In this document: piece by piece, positions 10,750 through 21,428 of the stretch
How positions within the stretch are numbered: position 1 is the stretch's first letter
How the letters are laid out: every line of letters starts with the position of its first letter
Source: Humulus lupulus
Lineage: Eukaryota; Streptophyta; Magnoliopsida; Rosales; Cannabaceae
Direction: 5' to 3'
Assembly (NCBI RefSeq): GCF_963169125.1
Contig: NC_084802.1
Coordinates: 14,260,896-14,324,895, forward strand
DNA: 64,000 nt
The notes under the pieces: model-generated
The model's input: the letters and a program-made list of their open reading frames with translations, nothing else
Told to the model about the DNA's origin: nothing
The model's database searches: none
Made by a program: the position numbers and the translations under genes

Positions 10750-12735
10750 TGTAATGCCCCAAATTTCCTATTAAGGTTTAAGACCTTGATTAGGAGGTCG
10801 GGTGGGCCATAATTGATTTATTATGTTATTAAATGATTATATGCGTGTTTATGTGAATTATATTATGATATGATGATAAATTCATGCATATGGGTCCATT
10901 TTTAATTATAAGGGATATTGGTAATTTGGCCCGTTGAGGGCGTAATTGTGTATTTTCATGCAAGTGGGTGAATTATGAATAATACCACATTAAATGTGGA
11001 TTTGTTCGTGCCATTCAGCAAGAGACGATCTTTGAATGCAAGTTATTGGTCTTGTCATAACAGGGTTAATTTCATGGCTCGGGGTGAGTCTCGGGGTAAT
11101 TTGAGGATTAGAACATTGCCGGGAATTAAAGGGTAATGGGATATGATTTATTAGCATTTGAGAATATTGAGAATAATGGGAATTGGAGGACGTTAATTAT
11201 GATTAGCGGGATAAGATGGGAAATGACTATTTTGCCCTTGGGCTGTTAAGGGAAAAAGATAGGCTTGGGGGCATTTTGGTCATTTGACCTTTGGATATAT
11301 GTTAACTAAGGAAGGCTGTAGAAAAAACAGAACCAAAACAGAGACCCTTTTCCCTCTTCACTCGATCATCTCTCTTCCTATCCCTTCCTTTGGATTTTTG
11401 AAGCTAAGATTGAGGGATCAAGTGTGGGAATCAAGGCTTAAGGGTTTAGGCTTGTGTTCAGCCATTGAAGAGGATTAAATTCGAGTCTAAGGTAAGGTTT
11501 TGATTCAATTTTCTAGTTCCTTACTCTGTTTTTTGTGTTAGTTTTGAGGTTGGAGTTTTGATCATAGGAATGGGAATTTGATGAGGTTTTGATTGGTTAT
11601 ATGATGGACAAGTTATGGTAATAGTTGGTGGCTTGGCTTTGTGGTGTTGGAAGTGTTTTAGTGAGGTTTTGAATTGAATTCGAAGAGGAAAAAAAAAGGG
11701 GTTTTTGGCTTGGTTTTGGGTGGGGTCGTGGCTCTGTTCTAGAGCGTCGCGGCCCAAGCTTGATGAAGAAGCAGGGTGGTGCTGAAGGGCTTGAGGGCCG
11801 CGGCGCTTGGGGCAGATGCTTGAGGTTGGCGCCTCTATTTTCCTGGGGGCCGCAGCGCTTGGGGAGGCGGGCCGCGGCACTTGAGGGCATTTGTGGCAAA
11901 AGTAGTGTTTTGATCATGGGAACTCAAACCTTAGGACTCGGGATCATTCCGACAACCCAGTTTAGTGGGATTCGATGTCCCGAAGGCTACGTCTTGGGTC
12001 TGGGATTGGGTTTTAGAACTTGAACTCATTGGATGACCATTTATGGTTGTGACTAGGCTATCGCTAGGGGCTTGGAATCAGGATCGTGCTTGTGTCTCAT
12101 TTATTGGTAATCTGTGCTTGGACCAGAGGTAAGAAAACTGCACCCAGTATGTGATGCATGTGATGCATGAGAAACATGTGATTAGGGCATGCCATGAATG
12201 TTGAATATGCCATTGATCAGAGCTTGAGTCTCTGTGTTTATGCATGATCATAATTCTGCTAGCAACTGTTAAGTAAGCATGTTGAATGCCCTACATTTGG
12301 ATATTTGACATATGATATATGCCTGGTAGCATTGTTTACTTGTGCGTGGCACTAACTAATTAGTCGGAATTGGCAATAGTGTCAGTATTAACTGTGAAGC
12401 TGTGACTCACTAGTCAAGTTCGACACTAGTACTGAGCACTGGTCACCTAGTATTGACTAATAAGTCAAGAACGGTCTTAGCATGTTTAACGCAAGCCGAA
12501 AAAGATTAGATCTAATCAACATCTGCATTGAATGACTCAAAATGAGCATTAATGCCGGACCGACCTCAAGTTCGATGAAAATTAAAAGCACTTGTCTAAC
12601 CTACGGCTAGTGACTTAGAACTAGGGTCAGAGAGCCCAAGTGACTGCTTCGTCACATGGCTATGGGTGCTAGGCCCGTAGTGACTTACCCATCAGAGCAT
12701 ACTATGAAGGCGTACTATCTCTCTCACATAAGTTG
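10750..12735 (+). repeat. Family B LTR fragment, plus orientation
   Basis: Starts TGTAATGCCCCAAATTTCC and matches, in reverse complement, roughly 6950-8740 of the full B LTR. It includes the GC-rich block, here GGGCCGCGGCGCTTGGGG (11790-11880), and the GGTAAGAAAACTGCACCC phrase. It lacks the far LTR end. The left flank TAAGA has no matching repeat at the right end of the composite (CCAAG), so this is not a simple insertion. The last bases (about 12706-12731) resemble part of the B integrase region near 51240 and may be filler. Confidence 0.75.
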
Positions 12736-13442
12736 TTTCCCTGCTAAATCTTCCGACTATCAAGCTTCTAATCTTCCCTAGAATTGTTATGTCCGAGTCC
12801 TAAAACTCGAGTTTCCTTCAAAAATGCTAACGAGCGTCAAAAAGAGAACGGGAGAGAAAGAGAACGAAATTGAACGTTCTTTTTTATTTTTGACAGGTTA
12901 CTTCTATCTTAAGTAACCTCAAGTAAAACCCAAGGCTTAGGGTCCCAAAAACACCCCTGAGGGTAAAATAGTCAAAATCCCCAGAATTCCCTCCTGGTCT
13001 TACTAACTCCAAATATATCATCCAATATTTATTCCCATTACCCAATAACCCGGTAATGTATTAAATACCCAATATACCCCTTAACTCACATCGAGTCAAG
13101 AATTGGTCCCGTTGTGACTTTCCCACTAGCTTGTTCGCTAGGATTGTCTCGTGCTGAGTAACTCAAATATATCCACATAATGATGTGGTCCACACATATA
13201 TCACATATATGCTAAATATACCCATAACGGGCCAAATTACGAAAAATTCCCTTTTAATCAGAAATGGGCCCACATGTATGTTTTATACACCTAAACATGC
13301 ATATCAAGTCATATTATAATATAACTCACATAATCATATAGTGATACACATATATATCACATAATCACATAATTTCCATAATGTTCCATCCTGGCCCCAA
13401 AATCAAGGCCCTAAGCCTTATTAGATAGTTTGGGACGTTACA
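12736..13442 (-). repeat. Family B LTR fragment, minus orientation
   Basis: Matches the last 650-700 bp of the full B LTR (about 8086-8740) and ends GGGACGTTACA. It lies head-to-head with the fragment at 10750-12735, so the outer 650 bp or so of the two form an inverted repeat with about 1.3 kb between arms. On the right it abuts copia #2 gag in mid-frame, directly after the codons for IENDAW. Confidence 0.75.
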
Positions 13443-14562
13443 CCAAGCATCATTCTCAATCATTTCAGGTGTGGTGATGAAGGTTGTGGCACTTGATGAG
13501 CCTCTATTCTGTTTGTTACTTTCTGGTGGTATGGATCCCATGTAGGCTTCATCTTGTTTGTTGTAGCAATATTCTTTAGCGTGGCTAGTTCTTCCACACA
13601 CCTAGGAAGTGAGCCTCAGAGCATTGAATTTGCCTCCACGACCATGATTTTGACCTAAAATTTTGTTGGTTTCCTCTGTAACCTCCGGCCATTGACTGTC
13701 CAGATCCATGACCTCCTCCATTATTGGATGGTTTTTTTTTCTAGATTTGTAGTAGCCGAGCCAAGCGCAGTGAGCTATTTGTTGTTCCCATAAATTGCAT
13801 TCAATATCTCCATTTTCCCTTCAAAACTCACTAACAAATCTTGTAGTTCTTGCCAAGAGGTTAAAGGCCTTGCTTCCACAATCAAAATGAGAGGCAAATA
13901 ATCTGCATCTAAACCACAAAGTACATTAGCAATCTACTGAGATTCAGGGTAAGGGTCACTTGCAAGAGCCAAAACGTCTGCCCATTGTCTCTTTTGTCAC
14001 AGATCGTCGGTCATAGAGGGAGCCCCTTTCCTGGAGGTCTGGATTTTTGTGCGATACTCGTCCATTTTGGCCTTGGAGTATGCTCCATCAAGTGCTTCAA
14101 GTACGCACCAAAGATCTGTAAAGGATGCACAACCTATAACATTTGTAGCAATGCAATTTGTCATGGACCCATACAACCATCCAAGGAGTAATTGATCATT
14201 CACAATCCACTATTCGAGATTTAGGTTGATTCGAACACCGATTTCTGTGGTTGCATCTGAAATGATTGGTTCAGGGCGTGGTGTAGTGCCAAGCAAAAAC
14301 CCTTCCAATCTATGACCACAGGCTATCGCCGACACCATTGTCTACTAGAGAGTAAAGTTGTTTCTGTCAAGCTTGAGAGTGAAAAATTGATTCAAGGTGT
14401 TTTTGAACTGAGGAACCACGACGTTAGATATTGGAGGAACACTAGCAGTAATAGGAGCCACCACACGAGCTGATCCTTCTGCGGAGCTAAGGAAGATTGG
14501 TTATCACCTTGGACACCAGTTATGCCTTCAGGGGACATTGATTGTTCTGTAGGAGTAGCCAT
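13443..14562 (-). pseudogene. Copia #2 gag remnant with zinc knuckle
   Basis: Minus strand. The likely start is ATG at 14562 (MATPTEQSMSPEG...), about 40 bp inside the 5' LTR. Then comes a copia gag core (DQLLLGWLYGSMTNCIATNV, TDLWCVLEAL, YRTKIQTSRKGAPSMTDDL; 13997-14203) and, near 13570-13620, a degraded CCHC knuckle (VCGRTSHAKEYC, first Cys replaced). The frame is broken several times. It ends at 13443 at the B LTR fragment, in the codons just before where the protease would start. The rest of the element is not visible beyond the B fragments, so a deletion or rearrangement removed it. Confidence 0.82.
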
Positions 14563-14603
14563 AAGCACTCGCCTAGCCTGGCTATGATATCAAGATAAAA
14601 TTT

Positions 14604-14881
14604 TCAATATGAGGAAAAATGATTTCTCAACTCAATTTGATTCTGAAAACGATTGTTCTATTTATACACAAACAAATTACAAGGATACAAGAATATTCTA
14701 GAATACAAAAGGCAGGCTGGTACAACCCAATATTGGGCAAACAATCCCAATACAGAGGATATGCGCACACTGAGAAATTGTAGAGGAAAAATGGTGCCCA
14801 GTATTCATACAAATGGTTACAGGAGAGAGATATAATTATAATTGACCAAAATGCACCTATGATTCATCACAATTCCTAACA
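14604..14881 (-). repeat. Copia #2 5' LTR (about 280 bp)
   Basis: On the minus strand it starts TGTTAGGAATTGTGATG at 14881 and ends shortly before TTGATATCATAGCC (about 14584-14604), a decayed form of the tRNA-Met primer-binding site. A TATA box lies inside. The length suits short-LTR copia lineages. The inner boundary is uncertain by about 10 bp. Confidence 0.72.
14659..14666 (-). promoter_or_regulatory. TATA box of copia #2 LTR
   Basis: TATAAATA on the minus strand (TGTGTATAAATAGAAC), in the middle of the short LTR, upstream of the gag start. Confidence 0.6.
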
Positions 14882-15099
14882 GTAACATCACTTCCAAACT
14901 CAAGACACTAAAGTTTGTTCTTTCGTACTTATATCCTTTCCTACACATTATAGTGAGTTTACAATTAGTTATAATACTCAAAAGGACTAATGTACTCTCA
15001 ATGAGCTCATTTCAAACTACAAAAAAAGGATAAACTAAAGTGAGAAAAGACTGAAAGTGCTCATGTTACTATTACCTCAAAGAGCAACAAAAGAAAGAG

Positions 15100-16989
15100 A
15101 GAACTTTACAACCTAAGAAACAAAAGAAACAAGAAGAGAAATTTACATGCTTCTTTTGTAAAAAAACATTGGGCATGTGAAGAAGGAATGTTCCAAGTTC
15201 ATCGCATGGCGTATAAAGAAAGGTAGACTTTTCACCTTTGTTTATCTTAAGTTAATTTGACTTTTGTACTTAGTAATACTTGGTGGGTAGATTTTGGTGC
15301 TACTACTTTCACAAGTGATTCTATGAAGGGTTACATTTGGAGCCAACCAAGTGATAATGGATGATTCATTTATATAGGCAATGACAAAAAAGTTCTAGTT
15401 GAAGTCATTAACTTTTGAGACTGGTCATTTTATTGAATTAAGGGAGACTTCATAATTCCGCCATTTAGGCATAATTTTGGTTTTTTATTTCTGTTTTGGA
15501 CAAATATGATTATTCTTGTTGATTTGGGAATAATAAAGTTTGTCTCTTTCTTAATTATATTCTAATTTTGATTGGTACTATAATTGATAAACTATATTTT
15601 TTTTAACTGTCATTGCTTATTTTGATGAAATCTTGCAAACAACATCAAGAGGTACAAAACACACATTATTAAATGAGAATTCTGTCACCTTATGGTACAA
15701 ACGCTTAGTACATAACCATGAAAGGAGAATTGAGAGACTTATGTTAAAAAAAATTCTTGAACACCTTGGTCACACAAACCTTGATGTATGTGTAGAGTTT
15801 ATCAAAAGAAAAAGGATAAACACTAGAAAGTTAAGTGCCAATAGAAGTTTTGGTGTCTTATAATTGATGCATATCGATAGATGTGTTCTATTCCTTACGA
15901 GATCTTGGAATGGCCATCAATATTTTATCACTTGCATAGACAACTATTCTCGTCATGAGTAATTATACATAACCCATGAAATGTCACAATTGTTGGACCT
16001 TTTAAAGGCCTTTAAGCCTAAGTTTAAAATTAACTAGGTGAGAAGATTGAATTTGTCAAATCTAACTGGGTGATGAATATTATGGTAGATGTGATGGATC
16101 AGGTGAACAATGTGCAAAACCTTTAGCCAAATTCTTAGAGGAATATAGAAAAGCCCTACAACAAACAATGAGAAGGCAACCTTGCACGCATGGTGTTGTT
16201 GAGAGATGAAACATGACGTTTAAGGACTTGGTTAAGAAACATGATTAGTCTTTCTTCTCTACCAAAATCACTTTGGGAAAATGCACTTAAAATTGTTGCC
16301 TGCATACTAAACAATTTATCTAACAAAATGGTAGCTAAAACCCCTTATTAACTATGGACATGCAAAAAACGTATAGTATCAAACACGTACATGCACCTTT
16401 GCGGTTGTATAGATAAGGCAAGGGATTATAGGATGCATGGAAACAAAATAGAATCAAGAACAATTAGTTGTTATTTTCTTTGCATATCCTAATTGGTCGA
16501 GGGGTTTTAAGTATAACGATCCATCAATTAAGTATTTTTTTCGAGGTGAGAAATGTAATATTTCTTAAGGATGTTATGTTTGAGAGTGGATATAAAGTTA
16601 GGAATGTTGTCTTTTAAAATGAGTCCATTCCTTTACCAAATGTTGTTATTGATAATGATCAACCTATTTACATTGTTTAAGACACAATTCAAGACAACAA
16701 CGAGAATTTACCTATTGAACTCCTTACTCAAAATCAAGAAATTACTCCATAAGAGCAAACTGATCAACAATCTCAAAATAGGAAACGCGAAATGATACAA
16801 GTCAAACAATATGCTAATTATCAAAAGTTGAATAATTCCTTGAATGATAATGACATGGAATCCATGAAAGACAATGATGTTTGGGATCTAGTCGAGTTGC
16901 CTAAAGGTGTAAAGCCCATTAGTTGCAATTGGACTTTGAAAAACAAAAGAGATTATAGGGGCAAGATTGAGAGGTATAAATCTATCTAG
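15100..16989 (+). pseudogene. Copia #3 gag-pol remnant (interrupted by copia #4)
   Basis: Recognisable pieces in order: a CCHC knuckle with a frameshift inside (CFFCKK..., about 15135-15190); protease around 15280 (WWVDFGATTFTSDSMKGYIW, with DSGA changed to DFGA); GAG-pre-integrase (15633-15863: SVTLWYKRLVHNHERRIERL, CVEFIKRKR); integrase start (WNGHQYFITCIDNYSRHE, about 15905-15960) with many stops; and the first part of the reverse transcriptase (16792-16989: MESMKDNDVWDLVELPKGVK..CNWTLKNKRDYRGKIERYK). It stops exactly where the LTR of copia #4 begins. Heavily decayed and surely inactive. No LTR of its own was identified. Confidence 0.8.
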
Positions 16990-17790
16990 TGTTGAGATTG
17001 GTTAAATATAATGGTTAAGATGTTTACACGTTGAGGTGCAAAACACTTAATGATTTTTGCTTAAGTTGAAGTGAAAACATGAGATTGTATAGTAGGCATC
17101 CAAAATTGACTTTTATGGGTCTAAAAGTGATACAACGAGGTATCCATACATTTCCAAAATGTTTGGAGGCACTTTGATACATTTTTGGGGTCATGCTCGG
17201 GGCAATATTATAGAGGCATTTGCATTGCGTCGCCTGTGGGAGGCAATGCATCACCTAAAAGTGCCTGGGAGGAAAAACTCCCTAACGGGCGATGCATCGC
17301 CACATAGCAAGTGCCACATCGCCTAGGCGGTCCATACGAGACCGTACAATTACGTGATTTAGCTCCAAGTGATTTGTTTAAAAGCTTTAATCCTATTAAT
17401 TAGAATTAATGAAGATGACTACACTATAAATAAAGGTTATCATAGTTGAAAAACCTGGTTCACAATTTTCAACTCTCTCTAGCTCTCAAAGATCATAAGT
17501 TTTCTCCAAGAAACTCATCAATCATTGCTTGACTTGCATGAGTTTCAAGGCTTGTTAAATCCCAAATCCCATTCTACTTGGTTGAAACTTCAATCAAAAA
17601 GGGAAGACTTAGAATAGAGATTTTGGACAACAATATTCTTATTGTGTATAAGCCTTAGAATTTCCCCAAGTTTGAAGATTCAAGTTGCTCAATGCAAAAT
17701 GTTGTATCTCTCTAACCCTAATCTTGTATATTGAACTTTTACTATTATGCATTGTTGATTAAAAAAGTGTAAAGCCATAAATTCCCAACA
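16990..17790 (+). repeat. Copia #4 5' LTR (801 bp)
   Basis: Starts TGTTGAGATTGG and ends CCCAACA (TGTTG/CAACA ends). It lies between the end of the copia #3 RT and copia #4 coding sequence. It carries a TATA box at 17425-17432 and, about 125-200 bp upstream, CG-rich words including the perfect palindrome GGCGATGCATCGCC (17288-17301). No second copy is in the window because the 3' half of the element is lost. The following bases (ATCAAAATCTC) do not match the usual tRNA-Met primer site. Confidence 0.72.
17425..17432 (+). promoter_or_regulatory. TATA box of copia #4 LTR
   Basis: TATAAATA in CACTATAAATAAAGG, central in the LTR and followed by a CT-rich leader (CAACTCTCTCTAGCTCTC). Confidence 0.6.
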
Positions 17791-18400
17791 ATCAAAATCT
17801 CTACATCCTAATTACTTTCATTTTGTATTTTGCATAATCTACAATGAGGAAAATGTGTACATCCTAAAATTCTTGCTTCAATATTTGGTTTGTGTTGAAC
17901 ATACAACCTTGGGAGATCAAAGAAAACTCTATTTGGTTATACTCTACATGAATGTGGACATGGATTCAAAGTCTTCATCAACAAACGATAAGACAACTCA
18001 ATGGGATTACATACTTAAGGAGATTGGTATCGTCAAAATCCTTATTTCCAAATGTGTAGATTTCAAGAATTTGAATGAAATGTGTTTGTTGCTATATTTT
18101 TGTGAGTTTGAGTTTATTGTTTATGTTAAGAGTACAATGTTGAATGTAATAAACAATTCAAGAGTTATTGTTATACTTGTTTTGTTTATAAAGTTGTTGA
18201 TCATCATGTGAGATATGGTAATTGTAAAATTAACCATATTGAGATTATGGTTAATACATGAGATCTTTGTGAGCTTAATTGAATTTAATGCATTTGATGA
18301 GGAATGTATGATAACCCTAAAAAGAATTAACATAGTTCATGCATGTAGTGATGTGACTAATGCAACCTTAAGAGAAGGAGAACATGTCAATGCAAAAGAA
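17791..18400 (+). other. Copia #4 leader / degraded gag region
   Basis: Stretches at 17855-18211 and 18215-18466 are open but match no gag motif I recognise, and no zinc knuckle is visible. By position this should be gag; it is either very divergent or scrambled. Confidence 0.4.
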
Positions 18401-20545
18401 AGTGAAGATACTAAGGTCAATGCATTTGATGATGACCCAAGAAAATGTTCAAGAATGGTGGTATGATACTTGTGCCAACATTCATGCAACCTATGATAAA
18501 ACTCTTTTCAAAACCTTTGAAAGTGTAAAAGTGGGACTTGAAGTCCAAATGAAAAATGAAAAGAGATCCAAGGTACTTGGAAGGAGCTGTATAGATGTGT
18601 TCTTCACTAATGAAAAGAAAATGACATTAGCTAATGCTATCAACATTTCCAATATAACTATAAACATTATAAGTGGAAGTCTATTGAGTAAATATAGTAT
18701 CAAAATGGAGTTTGAATCCGGTAAACTAATTTTGGCTAAATTTGGCACCTTTGTGGGAAAGGGTTATTCATGTGAGATGGAATGATCAAACTTTGTACTC
18801 TAGATAATGACAATAATTATATGGCATCTAATTCTTGTAATGTGATTAATCCTAGTTTTATTACTTTGTGGCATAATAGACTTGCTCATATAGGTTATAG
18901 CACAATTAAAAGAGTTGTTATATGTGGATTGATTGATTGTGATGTGAATGAACATGATAAACGTGAATTATGTGTTAAATCTGAAATGGTAAAGAAATAT
19001 TTTCCAAGTGTTGATAGATGTTCAAACTTGCTAGATTTAATACATAGTGATTTATGAGAATTGAATGACATGTTGACTGGAGGAGAAAAGAAATACTTCA
19101 TGACTTTTATAGATGATTGCTCTAGGTATACATATGTGTATTTCCTTAAGCGTAAAGATGAGGCATTTAATGCATTTAAAATCTATAAAGCCGAAGTAGA
19201 AAGTCAATTGGAAAGGAAAATAAAGACTCTTAGAAGTGATAGAGGTGGTGAATACTTTTCAAATGATTTCAATGTATTCTGTGAACAACATGACATTAGA
19301 TATGAATGCACTGCACCATACACTCTACAACAAAATGGGACAGTTGAAATAGATAATATGATTTATCTTGAGATGATTAACTCTATGCTTTTACATGCTA
19401 AATTGTGTTATAATTTGTTGGGTGAAGTTTTGCTTGTTGCATGTCATATATTGATTCGAATTCCTATGAAAAAGAACTATGTGCCTCCATATGAGTTATG
19501 GAGAGGAAAGAAGCCTAGCCTAGGCTATCTTCAACTGTGGGGGTGCCTTGCTTATTGCAAGAGTATGAAGCCTAAAAAGATCAAGTTGGGTCCAAGGGCC
19601 GTAAAGTGTGAATTTGCAGGCTATGCCTCAAATAGCAAGGCCTATAGCTTATTAGACTTGGAGTCTAATGTGATAATTAAATCAAGAGAAGTGGAGTTCT
19701 TTCAGAATATGTTATATTGCGATAGCAACTCTCAAGAACCCACAGGTGTTGGAGAATCTCGTAAAGAGAAAGACCAAAAGGTTGATGAGAAACATATATT
19801 GCCTCGGAGAAGCCAAAGGCTTAAAGAGTTGGAATCAATTGAGAAATGTTTTCAAGTAGAAATACTCTACCTAGTATAGGGTAACCTTGAAGAAGTCACA
19901 TGGAAAATTCCTATGGTTCTTCAAGTTGAAGATGATCCCAAAACATTCCAAGAAGTAATGTCTTTGAGAGACTCTGCTTTTTGGAATGAGGAAATAAATG
20001 ATGAGATGGATTCAATTTTGTCAAACTACACATGGGAATTGGTAGACCTTCCACAAGATTTCAAACCAATTGGGTGCAAGAGGGTATTTCAGATTAAATA
20101 TCACACTGATGGCACATTACAAACTCTTTCTAGGAAAGATCAGTAGCCAAAGGGTATAAATAAAATGAAGGAATCAATTATTTTGACACATATGCACTGG
20201 TTGCTAGGAAAACCACTATAAGAGTACTATTTTCCTTATCATCAATATATAACATTTATGTACATCAAATGGATGTCAAAATGACATTCCTAAATGGAGA
20301 TCTATATGGAACAACTGGGCAGTTTTGTTCTAAGGGGAAGTGAACATGAAGTGTGTAGGCTTGTTGAATCATTATATGGTTTAAAACAAGCACTAAAACT
20401 ATGGCAAGAGAAGTTTGATAAAGCCATAGTTTCGAAAGGGTTTAGACACAACAATGTGGACACGTGCTTATACTCTAAGACTTGTGATGACTATGTCATC
20501 TTAGTGTGTCTATATGTTGATGATTTTAATAGATTTATTGATTTT
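18400..20545 (+). pseudogene. Copia #4 pol remnant (protease, integrase, RT; 3' truncated)
   Basis: Protease (18450-18785: EWWYDTCANIHATYDKTLFK, ESGKLILAKFGTFVGKGYSC; the active site reads DTCA rather than DTGA or DSGA). GAG-pre-integrase follows after a stop (18782-19057: ITLWHNRLAHIGYSTIKRV). Integrase (LLDLIHSDL stop ... 19061-19500: YFMTFIDDCSRYTYVYFLK, LRSDRGGEYFS, APYTLQQNGTVE) keeps both catalytic Asp and the Glu. Reverse transcriptase (19913-20545: FWNEEINDEMDSI.., MDVKMTFLNGDL, VESLYGLKQALKLW, LYVDD) is split by at least two frame breaks. The sequence leaves copia just after YVDD at about 20530, so the rest of RT, RNase H and the 3' LTR are missing. Confidence 0.87.
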
Positions 20546-21428
20546 AATCAATTTTTACTTTTTCTAAATATATTTAATTAATAAAAAAACAAAAAACATA
20601 ATTAAATTGAACGGCAAAATAAAAAAAATTATACCAACTTTAACAACATAACTTCATCTTCTTTCTCTCTCTTCAATTTGAAAATAAAATAATGCAAAAT
20701 TCTCTTAAAGTAAATACAAAATCTAGCTAAAATTTATTCATTAGAAATATTAACATTAACCATTCAAAGAACAAATGTTTGAAGATGTAAACACAAATTC
20801 AAACTTATAAACACATACTTGAACAATAAAAAAGTCATTTGCCACGAATTTTTCAACAAATGTTTCCAAAACAAAATCAGATTTAAAAACACACAAATTT
20901 AAGAATAAGGAAACACCAAGTCAAACTCAAACTTCTTACTTTCATTCAAGTTGTGCCAAACCCAGAAAAAAAACTCATTTAAAGCAAACCCATAAAAATA
21001 TCATTCAGGTTGTCCTAAACCAAGAGAAACCTCAATCAACCAGTTCGCGTCGACCACATCTCCATCTACCATCATCCACATCTTCCATTGTCATCCACCG
21101 TCAGTGTAAGAGCACCTAGATTTTTCGCTTGTGTCAGTCCAATCGTTTATTTCAAGTTTCTAAAAAGAAAAAAAAAGGTAAAAACCAAAAAATTTATCAG
21201 AAAGATAACCCCAAATCCTCACATCCAATCTCACCTCACACCATCGGAGATCCTAGACCCTCCACTTCGACAACCCCCACTGTCGCCTTCGATCTCGTTC
21301 AGCTACCGATGTTGAAGCCTTCGCCTTCAAGATCTGAAGGCAACGTCCTTGAAGCGTCCATCATCCGAATCTGAAGTCATCGTCTTGAAGTCTCTATCAT
21401 CAACATATAGATCTAAAGCCAACAATCC
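20546..21428. other. AT-rich DNA, then a CT-rich unclassified stretch, no gene supported
   Basis: 20546-21000 is A/T-rich with nothing recognisable. 21010-21420 is richer in C with recurring CATC/TCATC and GAAGNC words and short open frames that do not resemble any family I know. The stretch resumes at 23590 after the solo LTR. It could be part of a captured exon, but I cannot support that. Confidence 0.35.

Noticed and set aside
13985..14191. Plus-strand frame opposite copia #2 gag
   Set aside because: Antisense shadow of a recognised gag core.
21088..21374. Possible host exon in the CT-rich stretch
   Set aside because: Two overlapping frames, no recognisable domain, no splice-site pattern I trust.
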